The notes under the pieces: generated by a model
Seen by the model: only the letters and a program-made list of their open reading frames with translations
Told to the model about the DNA's origin: nothing
The model's database searches: none
In this document: positions 42,148 to 51,911 of the stretch, one piece after another
Numbering within the stretch: the stretch's first letter is position 1
How the letters are laid out: each line of letters begins with the position of its first letter
Source of the DNA: Brevibacterium sp. 'Marine'
GTDB taxonomy: Bacteria; Actinomycetota; Actinomycetes; Actinomycetales; Brevibacteriaceae
Assembly (NCBI RefSeq): GCF_012844365.1
Contig: NZ_CP051626.1
Span: 3,224,001-3,288,000 of the forward strand
Length of the DNA stretch: 64,000 nucleotides
Direction: 5' to 3'
Made by a program: the position numbers and the translations under genes

Positions 42148-44625
42148 TCAGACGCGGACATCCTCTGCGTCGATGTCGGAGCGCAGGCCCCGCCAGACCG
42201 GGTGCCGCAGGCGTCCGGCCTCGGTCAGGCCCGAGAACCGGATCTCTCCGACGAGGTCGGGGCGCACCCAGTGGGCATCTCGCGACTCGGCGGCCGGCAC
42301 CGTGAGTGCCGCCGTCTTCCGCCACCGGCGGTCGAGGCTGGAGCGCAGACTCCGCAGGGCCGCCTCGTCGAACCCGGTGCCCACGCGGCCCAGGTAGTGG
42401 AGCCCGTCGTCGTCATGGGCGGCGACCAGCAGTGAGGCGAAGCTGTCCGAGCGTTCGCCTCCTCCGGTCCGCCAGCCGACGATGATGACATCACGCGTCG
42501 AAGCGTGCTTGAGCTTGGCCCAGGTGCGGGTGCGTTTTCCGGGGAGATAGACGCTGTCGGTCCGCTTCGCCATCACCCCTTCGAGGCGAAGCTTCCGGCT
42601 GGACTCGAAGGCGGCGTCAACGCTGCCCTCAAAAGCCTCGGGCACCTGGATGTGGTCGCTCTCAGTCACGAGTTCGAACAGGCGCTCGCGGCGCTCTGTG
42701 TACGGAGTGCGCAGCAGCGAGGTCCCGTCGGCATGGAGGACGTCGAAGAGCATGAGGTACACGGGGGTGCGGCGCCGTTCTCGTTCGACGTCACGCTCCC
42801 GGCTCAGTCCCATTCTGCGCTGAAGTCTCCCGAAATCCGGTCTGCCGCCCTGCCCGAGGGCGACGATCTCCCCGTCGAGGACGCAGTCGACATCAACGCA
42901 GTCGGTCAGTTCGCGAAGCTCCGGATAGGTGCTCGTCATGTCACGGCCGTTGCGGCTGGTCAGCTCGATGCTCCCGCGGTCCCCGTCACCCGGCCGCACC
43001 CTGGCCAGAGCACGGATGCCGTCCCACTTCATCTCGAAGGCCCAGTCCTCGGCTTCCCTGCGTACGGAATCGATGTCTCCGATGCTCGCGAGCATCGGAG
43101 ACAGATTCGCCGGCAGACCCTCCTTCTTCGGTTCGTCCTCCATGAGGTGGATCATCCAGTTCTTCTCCGGGTCCTTGTTCGGGCCGTGGTTCCCGGTGTT
43201 GAACAGGGCGAACCGCCGCACTCCCCCGAGGCCGCCGTCCTCACGCCCGTGAAGGACCGCGATGATCTCCTTGCCTTCTTGCCATTTCTCGAACTCAGCG
43301 GTACCTGCGTCCCAGATCTCGACATCGCCGGCCCCGTACTCCCCTTTTGGTATCGAGCCTTCGAAGCTGCCGTATTCGAGGGGGTGGTCCTCTGTCTGGA
43401 CCGCAAGATGGTTCTTCCCCGGGTCGGTCGGCGGCCCCTTCGGCAGCGCCCAGGAGACCAGCACACCATCGTGTTCGAGGCGGAAGTCCCAGTGGAGGCT
43501 CCTCGCATGGTGTTCCTGGATGACGAAGGTCAGTTCGTCCCCGCTCGTTCCCTGTTTCGCCGGCACGGGTTCGCTCGTGCGCTTCGGGTTCCGTTTGGAG
43601 CGGTAGATCTCCAGTCGGTCGCGCTCGGCTTCCGGGTCCTCGTCCGACTTCGGGTCGGCTCTGGGCCCCGAATCGGACCCAGACTCCGGCGCCGAGGCGG
43701 TTCCTCCGACCGCCTCGGCGAGAGGTTCGAGGAGGTCCCCGACATCGTCGATCCGGTCGAGCACCTCTTCGAAACGCACCTGCTCGACGGCGGCCGGGTC
43801 GTCGAATTCGTCCCACCTGCGCGGTGCGGCGACCATGGGGGTGAATCGTCCGCGCAGAGAATACGGAGCCACCGTGGTCTTCGACGCCGAGTTCTGCGAC
43901 CAGTCGATGAGGACCTTGTTCTCCCGCAGCGTCTTCTTCATCGCCGAGACGATGAGCTTCGTGTGGTCGGCTTCCAGGCTGCGGGCGAGCTCATGAGCGA
44001 CGTCGGAGACGTGCTGAGAACTCACCGAACCGTCCAGCGGTGCATACAGGTGGACGCCTTTCGATCCGCTGGTCACCGGGAAGACCTCGAGGTCCATGCC
44101 CTCGAGCACTTCGCGCACGAGCTGGGCCACCTCGATGCAGTCGGCCAGGCCGCGGCCGGGTCCCGGGTCGAGGTCGAAGACCATCCGGTCAGGGAAGCGG
44201 GTCTCCGAGTCGATCGTGCCGGGGTCCTTCGCTCCGGCGCTCACCCTCCACTGGGGCACATGGATCTCGAGCGCGGCCATCTGCGTGAGGTACGTCAGGG
44301 TGGCGAGATCGTTGACCAGCGGATAGCGTTTGGTGCCGGTGGAGTGCCGGATCGCGCGGGATGGGATCCACGACGGGGCGGAGTCCGGGAGGTTCTTCTC
44401 GAAGAACACATCCCCGGGGTCATCGGGAGTGCCGACGCCGTCGACCCAGCGTTTGCGCGTGGCGATCCGGTCCCGGGCATGGCGGATGAGGTGCGGGGCG
44501 ATCCTGGCGCAGTAGTCGAGGATCTCCCCCTTCGTCGTGCCGGTCTCCGGGTAGAGGACCTTGTCCAGATTGCTCAATGTCAGCCGATGGCCCTCGACTG
44601 TGACCTTCTGCTCGCGGCGCGCCAC
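42148..44625 (-). CDS. ligD: Non-homologous end-joining DNA ligase LigD (polymerase, phosphoesterase and ligase domains)
   Basis: An 825-residue multidomain repair enzyme joining double-strand breaks with Ku. From the N-terminus: primase-like polymerase (about 1-290; catalytic VFDLDPG), 3'-phosphoesterase (about 360-490; QEHHARSLHWDFRLEHDG), and ATP-dependent ligase (about 505-825; adenylated Lys in EMKWDGIRA at about residue 533). The POL-PE-LIG order is the mycobacterial type. A long acidic linker lies between POL and PE. GTG 44625 has GAGGAGG seven nt upstream; the frame also runs further upstream without a ribosome site. ku is about 8.5 kb away, outside its operon. Confidence 0.95.
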   Translation of the reverse strand: MARREQKVTVEGHRLTLSNLDKVLYPETGTTKGEILDYCARIAPHLIRHARDRIATRKRWVDGVGTPDDPGDVFFEKNLPDSAPSWIPSRAIRHSTGTKRYPLVNDLATLTYLTQMAALEIHVPQWRVSAGAKDPGTIDSETRFPDRMVFDLDPGPGRGLADCIEVAQLVREVLEGMDLEVFPVTSGSKGVHLYAPLDGSVSSQHVSDVAHELARSLEADHTKLIVSAMKKTLRENKVLIDWSQNSASKTTVAPYSLRGRFTPMVAAPRRWDEFDDPAAVEQVRFEEVLDRIDDVGDLLEPLAEAVGGTASAPESGSDSGPRADPKSDEDPEAERDRLEIYRSKRNPKRTSEPVPAKQGTSGDELTFVIQEHHARSLHWDFRLEHDGVLVSWALPKGPPTDPGKNHLAVQTEDHPLEYGSFEGSIPKGEYGAGDVEIWDAGTAEFEKWQEGKEIIAVLHGREDGGLGGVRRFALFNTGNHGPNKDPEKNWMIHLMEDEPKKEGLPANLSPMLASIGDIDSVRREAEDWAFEMKWDGIRALARVRPGDGDRGSIELTSRNGRDMTSTYPELRELTDCVDVDCVLDGEIVALGQGGRPDFGRLQRRMGLSRERDVERERRRTPVYLMLFDVLHADGTSLLRTPYTERRERLFELVTESDHIQVPEAFEGSVDAAFESSRKLRLEGVMAKRTDSVYLPGKRTRTWAKLKHASTRDVIIVGWRTGGGERSDSFASLLVAAHDDDGLHYLGRVGTGFDEAALRSLRSSLDRRWRKTAALTVPAAESRDAHWVRPDLVGEIRFSGLTEAGRLRHPVWRGLRSDIDAEDVRV

Positions 44626-44837
44626 TGGGCACCTCCTCGTTCGCACTTTTCGTGCCGGACCGATGGTCCTTTCACGGTAGTCGGAGACCGCCATGGGCAA
44701 CAGGGGGTGCGAGAGCGCCCGACCATCTCCGCTGTGGGAGTCCGGCCCCGCGATGGCGAAAGCTGAACCCTCTTGTCGGGGTGTCCGAACGGGGTTAAGT
44801 TTGACGGACGTCGACAATGCTGTCTGGAGGCTCCCAC

Positions 44838-45350
44838 ATGGGACATTCGCTGCACTTCACCGTCGACGGCCAGGAGCACACTCTGGTCGTGGATTCTAGA
44901 ACCACTCTTCTCGATGCGCTGCGGGACCGGTTGGGGGTGATGTCCGCGAAGAAGGGCTGCGACCACGGCCAGTGCGGGGCCTGCACCGTCCTCGTCGACG
45001 GCCGTCGGCTCAACTCCTGCCTGGCGCTCGCGCTCACCCACGACGACGCCGAGGTCACGACGGCCGACGGTCTGGCCCCCGAGGGTGAGCTCTCCACTCT
45101 GCATCGGGCGTTCCTCGCCCACGACGCGTTCCAGTGCGGGTACTACACACCGGGCCAGGTCTGCTCGGCCGCCGGCATGCTGGCCGAAGCCGCCGACGAT
45201 GCACCGAGTGCGGTCACCGATGACCTCGAGGGACCGGTCGAGCTGTCCGAGGAGGAGATCCGCGAGCGGATGAGCGGCAACCTCTGCCGCTGCGGAGCCT
45301 ATGTCAACATCGTCGCGGCCGTGAGCCGAGCCGCAGAGGAGTCACGATGA
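44838..45350 (+). CDS. Molybdenum hydroxylase 2Fe-2S subunit (PaoA/YagT type)
   Basis: A 170-residue iron-sulfur subunit of a three-subunit aldehyde/xanthine oxidoreductase, passing electrons from the molybdenum site to FAD. The plant-type cluster ligands are CDHGQCGAC...C, the second cluster CGYYTPGQ and CRCGAY. Unlike E. coli PaoA no Tat signal is present (it starts MGHSLHFTV), so the complex is likely cytoplasmic. ATG 44838 has GGAGG seven nt upstream. The three subunit genes and the cytidylyltransferase gene overlap one another (by 4 to 8 bp). Confidence 0.92.
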   Translation: MGHSLHFTVDGQEHTLVVDSRTTLLDALRDRLGVMSAKKGCDHGQCGACTVLVDGRRLNSCLALALTHDDAEVTTADGLAPEGELSTLHRAFLAHDAFQCGYYTPGQVCSAAGMLAEAADDAPSAVTDDLEGPVELSEEEIRERMSGNLCRCGAYVNIVAAVSRAAEESR

Positions 45351-46381
45351 ACCCCTTCGACTACGAACGCGCCGCCGATGCCGCCGGAGCCGTCACGACT
45401 GTCACCGATCGTCCCGACGCGGTGTTCCTGGCGGGAGGCACGAACCTCGTCGATCATCTCAAACTCGGAGTCGCAGAACCGGACCTCGTCGTCGACATCA
45501 ACCGCCTCGAACTCACAGAGGTCGAGGCACTCGACGACGGAGGCCTGCGAATCGGTGCGATGGTGCGCAACAGCGACGCCGCCGCCGACCCGCGCATCCG
45601 ACGCGACTACCCGATGCTCTCGCGTGCCCTGCTCTCCGGTGCCTCCGGTCAGCTGCGCAACGCGGCCACGATGGGCGGGAACCTGCTGCAGCGCACCCGG
45701 TGCGTGTACTTCCAGGACACGACGACCCCCTGCAACAAACGCGAACCCGGATCCGGCTGCTCGGCCATCGGCGGCTACACCCGCTACCACGCGATCCTCG
45801 GTGCCTCAGCGGACTGCGTGGCCACCCACCCCTCCGACATGGCCGTCGCTCTGACCGCACTCGATGCCACGGTCGTCGTCCTCGGTGCGACCGGTGAACG
45901 CCGGATCCCGGTCACCGAGCTCCATCGGCTGCCCGGGGATCGCCCCGAGCAGGACACGGTCCTCGAACACGGCGAGCTCATCACCGCCCTCGAGCTCCCT
46001 CCCCCGCGCCCCGGGGCCTCGACATATCGGAAGATCCGCGACCGCGCCTCCTACGCCTTCGCTCTCGTCTCCGTCGCGGCCCGAGTCGACGTCGACACGG
46101 CAGGGCCCGCACCGGTCATCCGTGAGGCCGCGATCGCCCTCGGCGGCGTCGCCCACAAACCCTGGCGGGCCGGCGCCGCCGAGGCGGTGCTGCGCGGCGC
46201 GGAACCGAACCAGGAGACGTTCCTGGCAGCAGCCGACGCCGAGCTCGAGGCGGCCGAACCCCTCGCCGGCAACCGCTTCAAGGTCCAGATGACTCGCGGC
46301 GCCATCAGCACCGTGCTCGCCGAGCTCACCGCAGCCGCGGCGACGACGGCGGAATCGACCACGGAGGACACTCATGAGTGA
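45347..46381 (+). CDS. Molybdenum hydroxylase FAD-binding subunit (PaoB/YagS type)
   Basis: A 344-residue FAD subunit. VFLAGGTNLVDHLKLGV is the FAD pyrophosphate loop; SGQLRNAATMGGNLLQRTRC is the usual substrate/FAD side. Four cysteines within about 40 residues (CVYFQDTTTPC, then GSGC and SADC) resemble the extra 4Fe-4S cluster in E. coli PaoB. The start is coupled to the upstream stop (ATGA), and its end overlaps the next gene by eight bp. Confidence 0.9.
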   Translation: MNPFDYERAADAAGAVTTVTDRPDAVFLAGGTNLVDHLKLGVAEPDLVVDINRLELTEVEALDDGGLRIGAMVRNSDAAADPRIRRDYPMLSRALLSGASGQLRNAATMGGNLLQRTRCVYFQDTTTPCNKREPGSGCSAIGGYTRYHAILGASADCVATHPSDMAVALTALDATVVVLGATGERRIPVTELHRLPGDRPEQDTVLEHGELITALELPPPRPGASTYRKIRDRASYAFALVSVAARVDVDTAGPAPVIREAAIALGGVAHKPWRAGAAEAVLRGAEPNQETFLAAADAELEAAEPLAGNRFKVQMTRGAISTVLAELTAAAATTAESTTEDTHE

Positions 46382-48446
46382 CCTGCTCACGACCACGGCC
46401 GTCGGCACCCATCAGGTCCGCCTCGACGGCCCCGACAAGGTCCGCGGCCTCGCCCCCTACGCCTATGAGCACCCTCTCGACGATCCGCTCTACCTCTTCC
46501 CCCTGCAGGCGCAGATCGCCCGCGGGCGGGCAGCGCACATCGACCTCTCGGCAGCCGAAGCTGCGGAGGGAGTGGTGCATGTGCTCACCCACGACAACGC
46601 CCCCGAGCTGGCGAACACGGATGACGGTGAGCTCGCGATCCTGCGCTCTGCTGAGATCGGCTTCCGCGGCCAGTACCTCGGTGCCGTCATCGCCACCACC
46701 ACCGAGCGGGCCCGCCACGCGGCGGGCCTCGTCGAGATCACCTATGTGCAGGACGATCACGACGTCGAGCTGCGAGAGGATCATCCTGATTCGCGTGAAC
46801 CGGAGTCGGGCAGCGGAGATGTGCGCGCCGGTGACGTCGACGCGGCCCTCGCCGAGGCGGCCGTGAGCATCGATGCGCGCTACAGCACTCCCATGGAGCA
46901 CAACAATCCCATGGAACCGCACACCACCGTCGCCCGCTGGGACGGAGACGCGCTGACCCTGTGGACCTCGACGCAGGGGGTGCACCCCGCGCGTGCGACA
47001 TTGGCGCCGATCCTCGGGGTGGAGCAGGAGAAGATCCGCATCATCTCCCCGCACGTCGGCGGGGGCTTCGGCTCCAAGGGCGTCCCCCACGCGGATATGA
47101 TGCTTGCTGTTCTCGCCGCGCAGGCGGTGCCGGGCCGGCCGGTGAAATACGCCGTGACCCGGCAGCAGATGTTCTCGATCACCGGCTATCGGGCTCCGAC
47201 TCTGCAGCACATCCGTTTGGGTGCTCGAGCCGACGGCACGCTCACGGCCTTCGCCTATGATGCGGTCTCCATGTCCTCGCAGACCAAGGAGTTCCCCGAG
47301 GAGGCGACGAAGCCGGGCCGCATGATGTACGCAGGTGACAACCGCCGCCTCACCCAGCGGGTGGTTCCGCTCGACGTGCCGGTGCCGTCGTGGATGCGTG
47401 CGCCCGGTGAGGCGCCGGGCATGGTCGGACTCGAGATCGCCATGGACGAACTCGCCGTGGCCGCCGGGCTCGACCCCATCGAGCTGCGGGTGCGCAATGA
47501 GCCGACCACCGACCCGGACACCGGGCTGCCATTCAACCAGCGCCGCCTCATCGACTGCCTGCGGAAAGGTGCGGACCGCTTCGGTTGGGAGAAGCGGAAT
47601 CCGCAGCCGCGCACTCGCTGGGAGAACGGGTGGCTCATCGGCATGGGGGTGGCCTCGTCGACTTATCCGGCCGGCCGGCAGCCGGGCTCCGTTGCGCGGA
47701 TCCGCCGCACGCCCGAGGGCTTCGAGGTCTCGATCGGTGCCGCCGACCTGGGCACCGGGACGTGGACTGCTCTGTCTCAGGCTGCCGCGGACGCCCTCGG
47801 CGTCCCCTTCGGGCGCGTGGAGCTGCGAATCGGCGACACCGCGCTGCCGAATGCGACCGTGGCCGGCGGATCCACGGGTCTGGCGAGTTGGAGTACCGCA
47901 ATCGTCGCCGCAGCGCAGGCGCTCCGTTCCGAGCACGGAGCCGATCCCGCCGTCGGCGCAGAGGCCCACGGTCAGGCCGAGGCCAATCCCGCGGCGGAGA
48001 AGTTCGCGCTGCACTCCTTCGGCGCCCATTTCGCTGAGGTCCGCATCCAGCCGACCACCGGTGAGATCCGGCTGAGGCGCATGTTCGGCATGTTCTCCGC
48101 CGGGCGGATCGTCAACCCGAGCACCGCACGCTCACAGTTCATCGGCGGCATGACCATGGGCGTGGGAATGGCACTGCATGAGAAGGGCGAACTCGACCCC
48201 CGCTTCGGTCACGTCGTCAACCACGACTTCGCGGAGTATCACGTGCCCGTCAACGCCGACATCACCGACATCGAGGCAGATTGGCTCGACGAGGAGGACC
48301 CGCACGCCGGTCCCCTCGGCGCCCGCGGCATCGGTGAGATCGGCATCGTCGGTGCCGCAGCGGCGATCGCGAACGCCGCCTTCAACGCCACCGGGGTGCG
48401 AGTGCGCGATCTTCCGGTCTTCGGCGACGCGTTCCTGCCGACGTGA
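46374..48446 (+). CDS. Molybdenum hydroxylase catalytic (molybdopterin-binding) subunit (PaoC/YagR type)
   Basis: A 690-residue catalytic subunit: ISPHVGGGFGSKG, TSTQGVHPAR and the C-terminal GARGIGEIGIVGAAAAIANA, where the Glu of G-x-G-E-x-G acts as the catalytic base. The size matches PaoC and the two-thirds subunits of aldehyde oxidases. The oxidised substrate (aldehyde, purine or other) is unclear; the PaoABC-like subunit set points to aldehydes. The stop overlaps the mocA-like start as GTGA. Confidence 0.92.
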   Translation: MSDLLTTTAVGTHQVRLDGPDKVRGLAPYAYEHPLDDPLYLFPLQAQIARGRAAHIDLSAAEAAEGVVHVLTHDNAPELANTDDGELAILRSAEIGFRGQYLGAVIATTTERARHAAGLVEITYVQDDHDVELREDHPDSREPESGSGDVRAGDVDAALAEAAVSIDARYSTPMEHNNPMEPHTTVARWDGDALTLWTSTQGVHPARATLAPILGVEQEKIRIISPHVGGGFGSKGVPHADMMLAVLAAQAVPGRPVKYAVTRQQMFSITGYRAPTLQHIRLGARADGTLTAFAYDAVSMSSQTKEFPEEATKPGRMMYAGDNRRLTQRVVPLDVPVPSWMRAPGEAPGMVGLEIAMDELAVAAGLDPIELRVRNEPTTDPDTGLPFNQRRLIDCLRKGADRFGWEKRNPQPRTRWENGWLIGMGVASSTYPAGRQPGSVARIRRTPEGFEVSIGAADLGTGTWTALSQAAADALGVPFGRVELRIGDTALPNATVAGGSTGLASWSTAIVAAAQALRSEHGADPAVGAEAHGQAEANPAAEKFALHSFGAHFAEVRIQPTTGEIRLRRMFGMFSAGRIVNPSTARSQFIGGMTMGVGMALHEKGELDPRFGHVVNHDFAEYHVPVNADITDIEADWLDEEDPHAGPLGARGIGEIGIVGAAAAIANAAFNATGVRVRDLPVFGDAFLPT

Positions 48447-49108
48447 GCGGCGGGGCCGACACGACACGTCCGAGTCAGTCTTTCGCGGGCCGACGCCCGA
48501 GAGGTCTCGTTCTCGCCGCCGGTGCGGGGCGACGCCTCGGCCGAGGGCCGAAGGCACTGCTGCCGTGCGATGACGGCCTCACCCTGATCGAGTCGGTCGT
48601 CCTCGCCCTGCTCGAAGGTGGCTGCCAGGATGTCACAGTCGTCACCGGAGCCCGCGGCGAGGAGGTCGCGAGTGCGCTTGCCGGGCGTGACCGTGTGTCC
48701 ATCGCCTTCAATCCTGACTGGCCTTCGGGAATGCGGACCTCGCTGCGCCGGGGTCTGCAGGCGATCGGGCCGGGACCGGATGTCATGGTCACGCCCGTGG
48801 ACCGTCCAGGCATCTGTGCTGCCGAAGTCGCCCGTCTCATCGCTGCCCACAGTCCCGGTAGGATCACCGCTGCGGGCCACCGAGACTCGAAGGGGCAGCT
48901 TCGGCGCGGTCACCCCGTGCTCTTCGACGCGAGTTGGACGGGCCAGGCGGCGGCTGCCGCACACGGCGACATCGGTGCCCGTGGTCTGCTCGACGCACAC
49001 AGATCCGTCGTCGACCTCATCGACTGCTCCGATCTCGATGACGGTGCCGATGTCGATGTGCCGGCGGATCTGCACCGGCTGCGGGCTGACGTCAGGCATC
49101 GCCGCTGA
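48443..49108 (+). CDS. Molybdenum cofactor cytidylyltransferase-like protein (MocA family)
   Basis: A 221-residue nucleotidyltransferase: GLVLAAGAGRRLGRGPKALL carries the CTP loop and VMVTPVDRPGI the metal-binding Asp. MocA-family enzymes convert molybdopterin to its cytosine dinucleotide, the form used by PaoABC-type enzymes, fitting its place as last gene of the operon. Start GTG overlaps the preceding stop. Its end overlaps the convergent xdhC gene by 17 bp. Confidence 0.88.
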   Translation: MSGGADTTRPSQSFAGRRPRGLVLAAGAGRRLGRGPKALLPCDDGLTLIESVVLALLEGGCQDVTVVTGARGEEVASALAGRDRVSIAFNPDWPSGMRTSLRRGLQAIGPGPDVMVTPVDRPGICAAEVARLIAAHSPGRITAAGHRDSKGQLRRGHPVLFDASWTGQAAAAAHGDIGARGLLDAHRSVVDLIDCSDLDDGADVDVPADLHRLRADVRHRR

Positions 49109-50210
49109 GCGGAACGACCCGTCGACGGCCCCCGCGGACGGCGAGGATCTCCGCGAGAATCGACACAGCCACCTCGGCGGGGGTGAATGTCTCCAGATCG
49201 AGACCGATCGGCGAATGCAGCCGCGCCAGCGCCGGGCTCTCCACTCCTGCTTCACGCAGGGCCGCGCGGCGGTGGCGGTCGCTGCGGCGCGAACCCATCG
49301 CCCCGACATAGGCCACGTCGAGGTCGAGCGCGGCGGTCAGGGTGGGGATGTCGACCTTCGGATCGTGGCTGAGGACGCAGATCATGCTCCGGTCGTCGAG
49401 CTCACCGGTGGCGGCTGCCTCGACGAGGAATCGGTGCGGCCAGGCCCGGACCACCTCGGCGCCGGGATACGATGCCGGGTCGGCGAAGGCCGGACGGGGG
49501 TCGCACACAGTGATGCGCAGTCCCAAGGGTCTGGCCGCCTCGACGAGGGCGAGACCGAAGGCGTTGGCTCCGACGACGAGCAGATGGGCCGGGGTGATGC
49601 GGGTCTCGACGAACAGCTCGATCGGCTCGCGGCCGCCCTCCGGCGGAGCAAGCCGGACCCTGCCGGTGCGACCGCTGCGGATGAAGGCCCCGACGCGCTG
49701 GACGGCGGTCTCGACCACGGCGTCGGGCACCAGAGGCTCGAGGCTGACGGCCAACGAGTCGGTGCTCTGCCCGGTGCTCCCGTCCACAGCGGCGGCGGAG
49801 ACAGCTGCCGCTGGGGCCCAGGCGTCGTCGGAGGGCAGCCTCAGCACCATGGCAGCCGGCTCGCTGTCCGAGCGCAGGACGGGACAGCCCGAGCGGAAGG
49901 GCTGGATGAGCACGTCGATGCGGCCACCGCACATGAGCCCGACGGCAAAGGCATCCTCATCGCTGTAGCCGAAACCCTGCACCGAGGCGTCTCCGGTGGC
50001 GAGCGCGTCCCGGCACGCCTCAAACACGGCTGCTTCGACGCACCCTCCGGTGAGGGAGCCGAAGATTCCGTCGGCGGCGTCGACGAGCATCGAGGTTCCC
50101 GCCGGGCGCGGAACCGACCCTTCGGTCGCGATGATCGTCGCGACGGCGACATCCTGCGGCTCCTGCGAGTCGAAGAGCCGGGTGGCAGCGGCGGAGAGAA
50201 CGTCGAGCAT
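49092..50210 (-). CDS. XdhC/CoxI family molybdenum-enzyme maturation protein
   Basis: A 372-residue protein with an N-terminal XdhC domain (VAVATIIATEGSVPRPAGTSM, GSLTGGCVEAAV) and a C-terminal Rossmann-like XdhC_C domain (HLLVVGANAFGLALVEAARPLG and YVGAMGSRR). These proteins bind and sulfurate the cofactor before insertion into a xanthine dehydrogenase-like enzyme, consistent with the adjacent hydroxylase operon. It is transcribed on the other strand, and starts a few nt after the PLD gene. ATG 50210 is preferred; a GTG at 50219 that overlaps the previous stop is an alternative. Confidence 0.9.
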   Translation of the reverse strand: MLDVLSAAATRLFDSQEPQDVAVATIIATEGSVPRPAGTSMLVDAADGIFGSLTGGCVEAAVFEACRDALATGDASVQGFGYSDEDAFAVGLMCGGRIDVLIQPFRSGCPVLRSDSEPAAMVLRLPSDDAWAPAAAVSAAAVDGSTGQSTDSLAVSLEPLVPDAVVETAVQRVGAFIRSGRTGRVRLAPPEGGREPIELFVETRITPAHLLVVGANAFGLALVEAARPLGLRITVCDPRPAFADPASYPGAEVVRAWPHRFLVEAAATGELDDRSMICVLSHDPKVDIPTLTAALDLDVAYVGAMGSRRSDRHRRAALREAGVESPALARLHSPIGLDLETFTPAEVAVSILAEILAVRGGRRRVVPLSGDA

Positions 50211-50215
50211 TCGCG

Positions 50216-51472
50216 TCACAGCCAGGGTCGCATCGGCACAAGAGCGCGTTCGGCGAGTTTGGTCAGCCGGTGGCGGTTGAGCCAGTCCGAACCGAGTTCG
50301 ACACAGTGCGTGGAGTCGCTGTCGAAGACCTTCTCCATCTCGGTGGCGAATGCACGGTCGATGACTTCGACATTCGTCTCGTAGTTGAAGGTCAACGACA
50401 GCCGGTCGATGTTCGCCGTGCCCACCGTCGACCATTCTCCGTCGACGGTGGCGACCTTCGAATGGATCATGCTCGCGGTGTAGAGCAGCACCGTGACCTT
50501 CGAGTTGATCATCTGCTCGAAGAATCCGCGGGAGAGCCAATCACCGAGGATGTGGTTCGACTCCTGCGGAACCATGACCCGCACGTCCACGCCGCGCTCC
50601 GCCGCCTCGACGAGAGAGTGCAGCAGCTGCTGGTCGGGAATGAAATAGGGCGTCGTCAGCCAGATCCGCTTCCGCGCACGGGCGAAGGCGTTGAGATACA
50701 TGCTGCGAATGGGATAGACGAGGTGGATCGGGAGATTCGCCGAGACCCGCAGCTTCGATTCCCAGGCGGCGGGCGGAACCCAGGCGATCTGCTCGCCGGT
50801 GTCGTGGAATTCGTTCCACACTTCCGCGATGGTCTGTCGCAGGCCCCAGGTTCCGGGACCGACCGATCGCAGGTGGGTGTCGCGCCAGTGCCGGGCGTAG
50901 AGAGAGCCGATGTTGAACCCACCGACGAAGGCCACATCGTCATCGATGACGAGGATCTTCGAATGGTTGAATCCAGAGTGGCGCAACGGGCCCCGCCAGA
51001 ACCTCCGCGCGACCGTCGGCAGGCGCAGCACACGGATCTGCTCGGAGAGCTGCCGGTAGAAGGAGATGGGCACCGACAGGTTGGCGAAGCCGTCGTAGAT
51101 GAGATGGATCTCCACACCGCGGGCCGCAGCGGCGTTGAACGCGTCGATGAATCGCTGCCCCACCTCGTCGTTCTTCCAGATGAACGTCTCCATGAGGATC
51201 GACTCGCGTGCGGAGCCGATCGCATCGAGCATGTCCTCGTAGAGAGTGGCGCCATCGGTGTAGATGTCGAGTTCTGACTCTTCGACCGTCGAACTGAACG
51301 TGCCCGGTCGCGGCGCGGGTCGCGACTTCCGCCCTCGTTTCTGGATGAGGTCGACAGCCATCGAGGCGGCGACGGTCGCCGGCACTGCACTGGCGAGGCC
51401 GGCGACCGCCCAGGGCACGATTCGCCGCAGACGGTCGACCTGGCGGAGAGCAGGATTTCTCAGAGGAGACAT
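50216..51472 (-). CDS. Phospholipase D/cardiolipin synthase-type protein
   Basis: A 418-residue PLD superfamily enzyme with two HKD motifs: FNHSKILVIDDDVAFVGGFN and MIHSKVATVDGEWSTVGTANID. A hydrophobic N-terminal helix (residues about 20-45) may anchor it in the membrane. Cardiolipin synthase is the most likely activity but other phosphatidyl transfer is possible. The next gene on the same strand (xdhC) begins immediately downstream, so the two share a transcript despite different roles. Confidence 0.9.
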   Translation of the reverse strand: MSPLRNPALRQVDRLRRIVPWAVAGLASAVPATVAASMAVDLIQKRGRKSRPAPRPGTFSSTVEESELDIYTDGATLYEDMLDAIGSARESILMETFIWKNDEVGQRFIDAFNAAAARGVEIHLIYDGFANLSVPISFYRQLSEQIRVLRLPTVARRFWRGPLRHSGFNHSKILVIDDDVAFVGGFNIGSLYARHWRDTHLRSVGPGTWGLRQTIAEVWNEFHDTGEQIAWVPPAAWESKLRVSANLPIHLVYPIRSMYLNAFARARKRIWLTTPYFIPDQQLLHSLVEAAERGVDVRVMVPQESNHILGDWLSRGFFEQMINSKVTVLLYTASMIHSKVATVDGEWSTVGTANIDRLSLTFNYETNVEVIDRAFATEMEKVFDSDSTHCVELGSDWLNRHRLTKLAERALVPMRPWL

Positions 51473-51532
51473 TCGCTCACTCTATCCCTCCCGACCCGCC
51501 CGCTTCCCTCAGCTGACATCCGTCAGACTCCG

Positions 51533-51676
51533 TCAGGTGAAGATGCTCACGCCCCCGGGTCCGACGAGGCAGCCGAGGACGATGAGCACAACGCCCCAGA
51601 GAATCTGCTTCCTGAAGAGGGCAGCGATACCGGAGACCACGAGCAGCGCTGCGATGATCCAGAGAATGACAGCCAT
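51533..51676 (-). CDS. GPGG-motif small membrane protein
   Basis: A 47-residue protein with two membrane helices (AVILWIIAALLVVSGIAALF and ILWGVVLIVLGCLV) ending in GPGGVSIFT. Small proteins of this type with a C-terminal GPGG are widespread in Actinobacteria; function unknown. ATG 51676 has AAGGAG five nt upstream. It probably starts its own transcript or lies upstream of the PLD gene, 60 nt away. Confidence 0.85.
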   Translation of the reverse strand: MAVILWIIAALLVVSGIAALFRKQILWGVVLIVLGCLVGPGGVSIFT

Positions 51677-51911
51677 GATTGCTCCTTCATTCGGTCGTTG
51701 CGAGGACGGCGAACAGACGACCGGTTCGCTGTCGAATCGCCAATCTAACACCGCTTCGCTGACCCGGCAGGACGGCGGCGGTGCCTCATCAGATGGAACC
51801 GGGAACGGCAGTCCCGGACAGCGAATTCGATGGAAGAGCGTGCGGGACACCCCCGTACACTGTTGCCGTAGCTGAACTGTTCTGACCGGACTTCGAGGCG
51901 AGGAGCCAGCC

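Noticed and set aside
40560..42161. Minus-strand ORF opposite the glutamate-synthase domain gene
   Set aside because: Mirror frame of a gene with clear FMN and Fe-S motifs; no ribosome site or domain.
42505..44766. Very long plus-strand ORF (753 codons) opposite ligD
   Set aside because: It is the complementary frame of a clearly coding gene with all LigD motifs; its translation has no domain and is typical of shadow frames in high-GC DNA.
46326..48029. Minus-strand ORF opposite the molybdenum hydroxylase catalytic gene
   Set aside because: Antisense shadow; the plus strand has the complete family sequence with overlapping operon starts.
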